Shown: in pieces, positions 9,065 through 16,371 of the stretch | Layout: every line of letters starts with the position of its first letter | How positions within the stretch are numbered: the stretch's first letter is position 1 | Source of the DNA: Labilibaculum sp. K2S | Lineage (GTDB): Bacteria; Bacteroidota; Bacteroidia; Bacteroidales; Marinifilaceae | Reading direction: 5' to 3' | NCBI RefSeq assembly: GCF_030372765.1 | Contig: NZ_JAUCMW010000002.1 | Span: forward strand, 323,285-387,284 | Length of the DNA: 64,000 nt | Position numbers and translations under genes: made by a program | Notes under the pieces: model-generated | What the model was told of the DNA's origin: nothing | The model's database searches: none | Seen by the model: the letters and a program-made list of their open reading frames with translations, nothing else

Positions 9065-9724
9065 TTGAATAATTTGCGCCTGGTAATTATCCTTGGGCTG
9101 ATCTTTCTTATGCTTTTTGGCAAGTCAAACAATGCCATTTCTCAGCAATTAGTAGAAGCAGACACTGTAGCGGTAGAATCAATTGTTAAAGTTCATTCTC
9201 CGCATAAAGCAACCATGTACTCTGTTATATTTCCTGGTTTAGGACAAGCCTACAACAAGAAGTATTGGAAGATACCTATACTATACGCGGGAATTGGGGT
9301 AACAGTTTATGCCATTAACTGGAATACCAAAAATTATAGAAAGTACAAAAGTGGCTTTAAAGATTTTTCTGAATTTTATGATTGGAAAGCTCTCTCTGCA
9401 GAAGAAAAACTAGTGACCGAAAAACCTACTGCGGATAGTTATCAGAAAATTCTGGAAAATGATTGGGATGCCACAACAACATCCTATGATACATGGTTTA
9501 AAACCACTTTACAAAATGGCAAAGACTCTTATAAGCACGATCGCGATCTTAGCTATATCATTTTGGTCGGAGTTTACGTACTAAATATTGTAGATGCTGC
9601 GGTTGATGCACATTTTACCAATTTTAATGTGAACAATGACTTGACTATTAAAGTAGAACCTGCGGTTAGCTACTCTGCTTTTTCGGGCAATTCTCTTGGC
9701 TTTAGATGCCAAATTACCTTTTAA
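9065..9724 (+). CDS. DUF5683-family membrane protein
   Basis: A protein of unknown function that in Bacteroidota typically sits between parB and a lytic transglycosylase. The first 25 residues form a signal peptide or anchor. The conserved block around YSVIFPGLGQAYNKKYW (near residue 53) is the DUF5683 signature and is followed by a hydrophobic helix (ILYAGIGVTVYAI). A second membrane segment is YIILVGVYVLNIVDA near residue 165. The start is a TTG at 9065; no earlier ATG exists, and the ATG at 9113 would remove the signal segment. The operon context suggests a link to envelope growth, but no function is established. Confidence 0.8.
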   Translation: MNNLRLVIILGLIFLMLFGKSNNAISQQLVEADTVAVESIVKVHSPHKATMYSVIFPGLGQAYNKKYWKIPILYAGIGVTVYAINWNTKNYRKYKSGFKDFSEFYDWKALSAEEKLVTEKPTADSYQKILENDWDATTTSYDTWFKTTLQNGKDSYKHDRDLSYIILVGVYVLNIVDAAVDAHFTNFNVNNDLTIKVEPAVSYSAFSGNSLGFRCQITF

Positions 9725-9730
9725 AAAACA

Positions 9731-11437
9731 ATGATGAAAAGAAAACAATATATTTTACCCCTTATTTTTTTGGGTACAACATTTGCTTGCAGCACTACCA
9801 AACAGTCAAGTTCAGAACAAACATTCAAAACAGAGTCAGAAATTGAACAAGTAACTCTTTCTGAAATTGACACCTTATCGAAAGTTGCAGAAAATGTAAT
9901 TGAGGAAACTGAAAAGGACTCTTTGGATTTTCTGAAAATTAATCCGGTGGATGTTCGCTGGGATTTGAATGACAGTATCAATACAACTTTCTCAAACAAC
10001 TTAGACAGTTTGCTTTATTCGTGGTACGCAAAAAACACGTTTAAAACAAGAAAATACATTCAGGACTCCATTTCAGTTCAAACAGAAAAAATTCCTGATT
10101 CCGTTTATATCAAACGATTGGAACAAATTCCTTCTGTAATCGATTTATCTTACAATAAAATCGTACGAAACTACATCGAATTGTATTCGCAAAGAAGAAG
10201 ATCTCAGGTTGAAATGATGATGGGAATGTCAGAATACTATTTCCCGATTATCGAAGAGATTTTGGACAAAGAAGGTCTGCCTCAGGAATTAAAATATTTA
10301 CCCATCATCGAATCGGCTTTAAATCCAAAAGCACTATCCAGAGCCGGAGCAAGTGGTTTATGGCAATTTATGTATGGAACGGGAAGAATGTACAAGCTCG
10401 ATATTAATACTTTTGTTGATGAACGAAGAGATCCTGTAAAAGCGAGTTACGCTGCAGTAAAATATCTGAAAGATATGTATCGGGTTTACGGCAATTGGCA
10501 TTTGGTAATCGCTGCCTACAACTGCGGACCAGGAAATGTAAATAAAGCGATCAGACGAAGTGGCGGCAAGAAAAACTATTGGGATATTTATTTTCACTTG
10601 CCTAAAGAAACAAGAGGATATGTACCGGCATTTATAGCGGCTCTTTATACTTTCAATTACCACAAAGAGCATCAGTTATTCCCACAACCATCTAATTTGC
10701 CAGTTGCATGCGACACATTGCTTATCAGTGAACAACTTCACTTCGATCAGGTTGCCAACGTAATCAACATTTCAAAAGAACAATTAAGAGAATTGAATCC
10801 TCAATACAGAGCTGATATTATACCTGCGAGTAAAAATGGTTATGCATTAAAAATCCCTCTGGAGTACACCGCTAAGTTTATAGATAATCAAGACTCTATT
10901 TTTGCTTACAAAAAAGATTTTTATTTTAGCATGAGAGATAAGGTGGTAAATCCTAATGACCGGTACCAAAAGTTTGCCCACGTTACACCCAAGGATAAAG
11001 ATAAGGTGTATTACAAAGTAAAATCGGGTGATGCCATTGGACTTATTGCTTCCTGGTTTCATGTTAGAACCTCGGATTTAAGATATTGGAATAACATAAG
11101 AAGAAACTTAATTAAGGTTGGGCAAAAACTGGTTATTTATGTCCCTAAAGGAAAAGAGTCCTATTATAGTAGTTTCAATGCAATGGGTTACAGCCAAAAG
11201 CAAGCTACATTAGGAAAAACAGTTTCATCAACAACACAAACCACAACGAAATCAACTCCAACCGCTAACAGTAATGGATCATACATTTACTACACTGTAA
11301 AAAGAGGTGATAACTTCTGGACTATCGCCAAAAAATTTCCGGGTATTTCCAACTCCGACATCATGAAAATCAATAATATAAAAGATGATGGAAGTCTTAA
11401 GGTGGGGCAAAAACTAAAGATTCAACCCAAAGGCTAA
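9731..11437 (+). CDS. mltD: MltD-like membrane-bound lytic murein transglycosylase with LysM repeats
   Basis: Cleaves the glycan strands of peptidoglycan to 1,6-anhydromuramic ends. The N-terminus is a lipoprotein signal with cysteine in TTFACS near residue 20. The SLT domain holds the catalytic glutamate in IIESALNPKALS near residue 195, followed by SGLWQFM and the AAYNCGPGNV motif near residue 263. Two LysM peptidoglycan-binding repeats follow: YYKVKSGDAIG near residue 425 and YYTVKRGDNFW near residue 520, the latter ending at the C-terminus. It begins six bases after the DUF5683 stop, so it is the last gene of the par operon, and a terminator follows. A second Met (residue 2) could equally be the start. 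Confidence 0.93.
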   Translation: MMKRKQYILPLIFLGTTFACSTTKQSSSEQTFKTESEIEQVTLSEIDTLSKVAENVIEETEKDSLDFLKINPVDVRWDLNDSINTTFSNNLDSLLYSWYAKNTFKTRKYIQDSISVQTEKIPDSVYIKRLEQIPSVIDLSYNKIVRNYIELYSQRRRSQVEMMMGMSEYYFPIIEEILDKEGLPQELKYLPIIESALNPKALSRAGASGLWQFMYGTGRMYKLDINTFVDERRDPVKASYAAVKYLKDMYRVYGNWHLVIAAYNCGPGNVNKAIRRSGGKKNYWDIYFHLPKETRGYVPAFIAALYTFNYHKEHQLFPQPSNLPVACDTLLISEQLHFDQVANVINISKEQLRELNPQYRADIIPASKNGYALKIPLEYTAKFIDNQDSIFAYKKDFYFSMRDKVVNPNDRYQKFAHVTPKDKDKVYYKVKSGDAIGLIASWFHVRTSDLRYWNNIRRNLIKVGQKLVIYVPKGKESYYSSFNAMGYSQKQATLGKTVSSTTQTTTKSTPTANSNGSYIYYTVKRGDNFWTIAKKFPGISNSDIMKINNIKDDGSLKVGQKLKIQPKG

Positions 11438-11470
11438 AAATAAATCCTAGTTAAAACAATATAAAATAAA

Positions 11471-11500
11471 AAAAACGAAGTAGTTACTTCGTTTTTTTTA
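11471..11500 (+). terminator. Intrinsic terminator after mltD
   Basis: Perfect stem CGAAGTA / TACTTCG with a GT loop, extended by A/T pairs and followed by a run of T. It is 35 bases past the mltD stop and closes the par operon. Confidence 0.9.
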
Positions 11501-11692
11501 TGCTGTTTTATTAACAATACTAAATATTTTATTAACAAAAATTAGTGATCTTTATTTTTATTCCTTTTAAATAACGCTAATGAAAAGTGCTGCACACACT
11601 GATTTTACTGACTAGAAACCTTTTCATCACAACAAACAATCCACACATTAATCAAAAAATTTTGATCGGAAAGAAATATATAATTAAATTGC

Positions 11693-11797
11693 CATCAATA
11701 AATAAAATCAGACTCGATCTGACTTATTTATCCCGATTTATTGATATGCTAATAAGCTTCTGGTTGTTCTTTCCCGGAATTGCCAGAAGCCGGGATA
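11693..11797. repeat. Cluster of nested and overlapping inverted repeats
   Basis: The gap between the mltD terminator and the gldG stop (11501-11821) has no credible gene; an 81-codon frame there overlaps these structures and is not called. The structures are: ATCAATAAAT (from 11693) pairing with ATTTATTGAT (to 11745); inside it TCAGA/TCTGA around 11709-11722; then GCTTCTGG (11756) pairing with CCAGAAGC (11783), interlocked with CCCGG (11773)/CCGGG (11790) and TATCCCG (11729)/CGGGATA (11791). The interlocking pairs are mutually exclusive or pseudoknot-like. It may be the 3' structured end of the gldAFG transcript on the minus strand. Confidence 0.6.
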
Positions 11798-11821
11798 AAA
11801 CTCCTTCTACTACTACCCTTT

Positions 11822-13336
11822 CTACTTTATAAAACCAGGTTTCATTCTTTTAGATCGCTTTCTCCGTCTTCTTTCAAAACGGAACAAACCATATGCAATT
11901 ATTAACACGAGTGGAAGTAAGAAATTAAGGTATTTCAAAAAGAAAACTCTGGCATCGGTAATTTCTTTTATGGGGCGTGAAGAAACGCCTTTTGTTCTTA
12001 GCGACATTAATCCGGTATCATCACTTAACCAATCTACCGCATTTGCTAAAAAATTAATATTATCCCTCTGAATAGTAATCTTACTTGTACCTAAACCATT
12101 TACAATAAAATTTCCATCACCAACAACACAAATTCGCGCTTCTTTTTCACCCCCCATATTTCCTCTAATTGTTGCTGCAACGGTTAAATCGGGATAGAGA
12201 AAATCCTGTGCTCGCCATATTCTTCCAATATTAAAACTAATTGGCGCTTTTAATTTCCCCGAAATGTCGGATGTAAAGGCAAGAGGCTGATAGTTCATCG
12301 TGCTATCACCAATAAAACTAATCGGACTTGCAAATTGCAATACAACCGTTTCGATACCATCCGTAATCGTATGATTTGAAAATTTAGATATCACAGGTAA
12401 AAAGGGAAAATTAATTTGCTGTGGATAGGAAAAATATCCTTGTTGCTGAACCGTTACAGTTCCACATTTTTTATCAACAATAAAGGAATCATCTACATAT
12501 AAACCTTTGGTTTGCAACCATGTTTCTAAACCAGTATTCACAGAAACTCCAATTCCATCATTCAACATTCCGTTTACCCGCTCAATGGCTATAAATAAAT
12601 TACCTCCTTCAGCTAAATATTTATCCAGTCGCGATAATTGTGTTGATGAAATGGTTGCCATTGGCCCAATTAACATCAAAGACTTGTATTCCGAAAGATC
12701 AGGCTCAGACAATAAATGAATCTGCTTAACGTCGTACAAAATAGACAATTCAGCAATGGCCTGTTCCAATTTTCCAAGTGCAGGCTCACCGTGTCCAACA
12801 ATGTAGCCAATTTTAGGTTTATCCTTAATGGTTAGTCTCTTAATTAAGGTAGACAAAGTATATTCCATAACTATTCCAGGCTTAATTAATGGAATAATTT
12901 CTGACTTATCTCCAACCTGAATAGACATTCCCAAAAAGACCCTTTGTACTTTAATCTGATCCTTTTCCCGAATTTCCAACGGCACTGGATTGATTCCGGC
13001 CTCGATAGCCTCTTGTTCCAACTCCTCATTCGTATTGGGGTTGATAAATTCAAAATCAATTTTCTTCTTACTGTAATTATTATATTCTGTTAAAAGATTT
13101 TTCAGATCCTGTACCGTCCTGTTAACGTCTGGAGGTAAATTATCAGACACATACAAAGTAATTATAATAGGTATCTCCACCTCTCTTAAAATACGTTTGG
13201 TTGAACGATCCAATGTATATCTCTTATCCTCGGTAAAATCAGCTCGAAAGAAAAAAACCGAAGAAATAAAATTCAGGATAATTAAAATCCCTGCTACAAC
13301 TAAACTGCTATATATTATATTTTTTCTTTTAGTCAT
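11822..13336 (-). CDS. gldG: Gliding-associated ABC transporter substrate-binding component GldG
   Basis: Periplasmic or membrane component of the GldAFG ABC exporter. A membrane helix (YSSLVVAGILIILNFISSVFF) spans residues 9-29, followed by FTEDKRYTLDRSTKRIL, the typical start of the GldG/ABC_transp_aux domain. The middle contains GYIVGHGEPAL near residue 180. A C-terminal helix (LNFLLPLVLIIAYGLF) precedes a basic tail. At 504 residues it is slightly shorter than Flavobacterium GldG. The gene follows gldF by 10 bases. In Flavobacterium this ABC system is needed for gliding; many non-gliding Bacteroidota also have it, so motility cannot be concluded. Confidence 0.9.
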   Translation of the reverse strand: MTKRKNIIYSSLVVAGILIILNFISSVFFFRADFTEDKRYTLDRSTKRILREVEIPIIITLYVSDNLPPDVNRTVQDLKNLLTEYNNYSKKKIDFEFINPNTNEELEQEAIEAGINPVPLEIREKDQIKVQRVFLGMSIQVGDKSEIIPLIKPGIVMEYTLSTLIKRLTIKDKPKIGYIVGHGEPALGKLEQAIAELSILYDVKQIHLLSEPDLSEYKSLMLIGPMATISSTQLSRLDKYLAEGGNLFIAIERVNGMLNDGIGVSVNTGLETWLQTKGLYVDDSFIVDKKCGTVTVQQQGYFSYPQQINFPFLPVISKFSNHTITDGIETVVLQFASPISFIGDSTMNYQPLAFTSDISGKLKAPISFNIGRIWRAQDFLYPDLTVAATIRGNMGGEKEARICVVGDGNFIVNGLGTSKITIQRDNINFLANAVDWLSDDTGLMSLRTKGVSSRPIKEITDARVFFLKYLNFLLPLVLIIAYGLFRFERRRRKRSKRMKPGFIK

Positions 13337-13346
13337 AAATCAGGAT

Positions 13347-14066
13347 TTACAGATTGCGATTTGATAAAATCATTTTTGACGTAAAAAGACAGAAAAACAC
13401 AATAGAGAAGAAATAAATCAGATCTTTTGTATCAACAACACCTCTTGAAATCGATTCAAAATGAGTTGAAAGACTCATATAACTAAAGAAACTCCCAATG
13501 AGGCCTACAAAGTTAGAAGCCAATACATCAAAAATAATGTGAAAAAAAATACCTATGGACAAGGCTGCTAAAGATGCAATTATTGGATTGGAAGCAATAC
13601 AGGAGGCAAGCAATCCAATACTAATATAAACCATACTCATAAGCAATAAGCCCACGTATCCCAATAAAATTGCGGAATGATCTACCGGACCAATTGCCCA
13701 TAAAGTGAAATAATAAATTACTGTCGGAGCCAGTGCTATTGCAATTAACAGTAAAGTGGACAAAAATTTACCAAAAATTAATTGCCAATCGCTTACAGGT
13801 TTAGTAAGAAGGAGCTCAAGTGTTCCTGCCTTTAATTCCCCGGCAATTGAACGCATAGTAAGAGCCGGAATAAAAATAAATAAACTCCAGTATGCAACTG
13901 TAAAAAATGTATTGAGATTAGCTTGCCCTACAAAAAAGACATCTGCCCCGTAAATCCAGGTAAAAAAACCACTAAATCCTAAAAAAATAACGATTAATAC
14001 ATAAGCCGTTAATGAATCAAAAAAAGTGCTTAGCTCTCGGCTGGCAATGTGTAAAATTTGTTTCAT
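13347..14066 (-). CDS. gldF: Gliding-associated ABC transporter permease GldF
   Basis: ABC-2 type inner-membrane permease. It begins with the typical MKQILHIASRELSTFFDS amphipathic lead, then six predicted membrane segments (for example YVLIVIFLGFSGFFTWIY, ATLELLLTKP loop and LLLIAIALAPTVIYYFTL). The segment GTLELLLTKPVSDWQ near residue 81 is the ABC-2 signature that couples to the ATPase. About 239 residues is normal for GldF. It lies between gldA (6-base gap) and gldG (10-base gap), so the three form one transcription unit. Confidence 0.93.
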   Translation of the reverse strand: MKQILHIASRELSTFFDSLTAYVLIVIFLGFSGFFTWIYGADVFFVGQANLNTFFTVAYWSLFIFIPALTMRSIAGELKAGTLELLLTKPVSDWQLIFGKFLSTLLLIAIALAPTVIYYFTLWAIGPVDHSAILLGYVGLLLMSMVYISIGLLASCIASNPIIASLAALSIGIFFHIIFDVLASNFVGLIGSFFSYMSLSTHFESISRGVVDTKDLIYFFSIVFFCLFTSKMILSNRNL

Positions 14067-14072
14067 AAAAAT

Positions 14073-15002
14073 CTAATGAAGGGTTAATATCCGAAATATA
14101 TCCTCCAGTTTTTTTTCTGTAGGGGTCAGCTCAGTAATGTAATAATTATTTCGAACACAAGTATCAAATATAGATTTAACTGATGTTGTATTGGGCAAAG
14201 ACTGGATCTCAAACAATTGTTTATCAACATCAATAATATCAATAGAATCAATCGTTTCGATCTCAAATAAGGATTCAAAGATATGATCGATATTACCTCC
14301 TTGTACTCCCAATTTTAAAATCTCATTTCCCTGGGCTTGCTTCCTTAATTCTGCAGCGGTTCCGTCCACTACAATTCTACCATTATTAATAATTAAAATA
14401 CGATCGCAGGTAGCTTCAACCTCGGCTAAAATATGAGAGCTTAAGATAACCGTTTTTTCCTTTCCAATACGCTTAATAAGCTCCCGAATCTCAACAATCT
14501 GATTTGGATCAAGCCCTGTTGTTGGCTCATCAAGAATTAAGATATCCGGATCATGTATTAATGCCTGAGCCAATCCAACTCTTTGCTGATAACCTTTAGA
14601 AAGCTCACCAATTAATTTGTGTTTTTCCCCCTCTAAACCACAAGTCCGAATCATATCCAATATCCTTTCGGGAATAAGATATTTTGGTATCCCATGAATT
14701 TTCGCAACAAATTCCAAAAAATCAATGATGTTCATTTCCTGATACAATGGATTATTTTCGGCCAGATATCCAATATTTTTCTTAATGATTTCGGGATGAT
14801 CATGAATAGAGTAACCACCAACCAATATGTCTCCTTCTTCAGGTTTAATAAAACATGCCATTGCTTTCATGGTAGTGGTTTTTCCTGCTCCGTTAGGACC
14901 CAAAAAACCCAAAACCTCTCCTGCTTTCACACGAAAAGATACATTATCAACAGCCTTTTGAGGGCCATATCTTTTGGTAAGATGTTCAACAACAATATCC
15001 AT
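14073..15002 (-). CDS. gldA: Gliding-associated ABC transporter ATP-binding protein GldA
   Basis: Cytosolic ATPase of the GldAFG exporter. Walker A GPNGAGKTTT is near residue 34, the ABC signature LSKGYQQRVGLAQAL near residue 134, Walker B ILILDEPTTGLDPNQ near residue 155, and the switch histidine in SSHIL near residue 188. The C-terminal 80 residues form the usual extra domain of this subfamily. 309 residues is normal. First gene of the gldA-gldF-gldG unit, with a -7 box 26 bases upstream. Confidence 0.93.
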   Translation of the reverse strand: MDIVVEHLTKRYGPQKAVDNVSFRVKAGEVLGFLGPNGAGKTTTMKAMACFIKPEEGDILVGGYSIHDHPEIIKKNIGYLAENNPLYQEMNIIDFLEFVAKIHGIPKYLIPERILDMIRTCGLEGEKHKLIGELSKGYQQRVGLAQALIHDPDILILDEPTTGLDPNQIVEIRELIKRIGKEKTVILSSHILAEVEATCDRILIINNGRIVVDGTAAELRKQAQGNEILKLGVQGGNIDHIFESLFEIETIDSIDIIDVDKQLFEIQSLPNTTSVKSIFDTCVRNNYYITELTPTEKKLEDIFRILTLH

Positions 15003-15027
15003 ATACGAAAAATCTAATTGTATCTAA

Positions 15028-15035
15028 CAAATTTA
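15028..15035 (-). promoter_or_regulatory. -7 box upstream of gldA
   Basis: On the minus strand this reads TAAATTTG, fitting TAnnTTTG, 25 bases before the gldA start. It probably drives gldAFG. Confidence 0.45.
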
Positions 15036-15139
15036 GAAAAAAGGCCATCTATCCAACTGAACTGTTAGCATTTTAACAATTATTAACAGTAAATAATCAG
15101 ATGTGATGGCAGCCCTCTCTATCATATACTTAAAATAAG

Positions 15140-15147
15140 TATTTTTG
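15140..15147 (+). promoter_or_regulatory. -7 box upstream of the HAD phosphatase gene
   Basis: TATTTTTG fits TAnnTTTG. It lies only 8 bases before an ATG at 15156 but 23 bases before the ATG at 15171, which supports the downstream start. Confidence 0.45.
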
Positions 15148-15170
15148 CAAGCTAAATGTACAATGTAACT

Positions 15171-15824
15171 ATGATTAAAGCAGTAATTTTTGATATGGAT
15201 GGTCTTCTGATAAATTCAGAACCATTCTGGCAAGAGAGTGAAACAAAAGTATTCTCTTCACTTGGACTGGATGTTAACAATAAAATGTTTGAACAGTTCA
15301 TGGGAAAAAGAATAGACGAGGTAGTTGAAGTCATGTATAAAATGACGCCCTGGAATCATGTTTCGAAAGAGAAAGTTACCGAAGATATTGTTGAAAACGT
15401 TATTCGTTTGGTCTTGGAAAAAGGAGCTTGTTTGGATGGTGTGAATAAGACTCTGGAGAATTTACAACAGGCTTCCTTTAAAATTGGGCTTGCCTCATCC
15501 TCAAAAATGAAAATTATTTCAGCTGTTTTAGAAAAACTACAACTTCAGGATTATTTCGAAGTAGTTCATTCTGCCGAATTTGAAAAGTATGGAAAACCAC
15601 ATCCGCAGGTTTTTATAACAACAGCGGAATTACTCGGAATTCACCCTTCGGAATGTGTCGTTTTCGAGGATTCTTTAAATGGTGTAATCTCCGCTCTTGC
15701 GGCTGGCATGAAATGTATTGCTGTTCCTGAGAAAGATGCCTTTAATCTTGATAAATTTATCATCGCAAATAAAGTTCTTGGTAGTTTAAATGATTTTGAG
15801 ATTCCTCAACTTACAGATTTATAA
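15171..15824 (+). CDS. hxpB: HAD-family sugar-phosphate phosphatase, HxpB (YniC)-like
   Basis: Haloacid-dehalogenase phosphatase closest to Escherichia coli YniC/HxpB, which dephosphorylates 2-deoxyglucose 6-phosphate and hexitol phosphates. Motif I DMDGLLINSEPFW carries the nucleophile and acid-base aspartates at residues 8 and 10. Motif II is LASSS near residue 107, the lysine is in KYGKPHPQVF near residue 145, and motif III is FEDSLNGV near residue 170. The ATG at 15171 gives 217 residues and the canonical MIKAVIFDMDG start; the ATG at 15156 is too close to the -7 box. Its last 14 bases overlap the 3' end of convergent aroK. Confidence 0.85.
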   Translation: MIKAVIFDMDGLLINSEPFWQESETKVFSSLGLDVNNKMFEQFMGKRIDEVVEVMYKMTPWNHVSKEKVTEDIVENVIRLVLEKGACLDGVNKTLENLQQASFKIGLASSSKMKIISAVLEKLQLQDYFEVVHSAEFEKYGKPHPQVFITTAELLGIHPSECVVFEDSLNGVISALAAGMKCIAVPEKDAFNLDKFIIANKVLGSLNDFEIPQLTDL

Positions 15825-16323
15825 TTGGATCAAGAATTGTGGTAAAGTCACCTAATTCCAAATTACCAGAGACCATTTTATACTGCGACTTTTCATAAAA
15901 AGGCATTCTGATCTTCAAATGCCTCTTTATGTAGTCCAGTAATTCATCCTGCGAGAAATTTTTCACCAAAGGACGCTCAGTATCAGAGTTCGTAATTCGC
16001 TCACGAAGCAATGAAGGACTGCATTCGATAAACAAAGTAACTCCCAAGCGATTCATCTCCTCCATGTTGTTATTAAAACATGGAGCTCCGCCTCCGGTGG
16101 CTACAATAATATTTTCCGTATTGGAAATCGATTTCAAAGCATCATGCTCCCGTTGCCGGAAACCAGACTCTCCAAATTTTTCGAAAATTTTCGGGATCGT
16201 TAAATTCTCTCTCTCTTCAATTAAAGTATCAAGATCAACAAAACGAACCCCATAATGGGCTGCAATAATCTTACCCCAGCGCGATTTACCACACCCCATA
16301 TATCCAATCAAAAAAATCTTCAT
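15811..16323 (-). CDS. aroK: Shikimate kinase
   Basis: Phosphorylates shikimate at the 3-hydroxyl, fifth step of the chorismate pathway. P-loop GYMGCGKS is at residues 7-14, the shikimate-binding DLDTLIEE begins at residue 31 (Asp and Glu contacts), GESGFRQREHDAL near residue 53 supplies the conserved arginine, and VATGGGAPC lies near residue 74. The lid arginine is in ERPLVKN near residue 116. 170 residues is normal. It follows parC by 48 bases on the minus strand and is probably the last gene of that unit. Confidence 0.96.
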   Translation of the reverse strand: MKIFLIGYMGCGKSRWGKIIAAHYGVRFVDLDTLIEERENLTIPKIFEKFGESGFRQREHDALKSISNTENIIVATGGGAPCFNNNMEEMNRLGVTLFIECSPSLLRERITNSDTERPLVKNFSQDELLDYIKRHLKIRMPFYEKSQYKMVSGNLELGDFTTILDPIINL

Positions 16324-16371
16324 TACAAAATATTAAATAAATGAGGAATCAGAATTCGCTAAAAAAGAAAA

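Noticed and set aside
11587..11832. 81-codon plus-strand open frame downstream of mltD
   Set aside because: It overlaps the inverted-repeat cluster and the gldG 3' end, and its composition is not coding-like.
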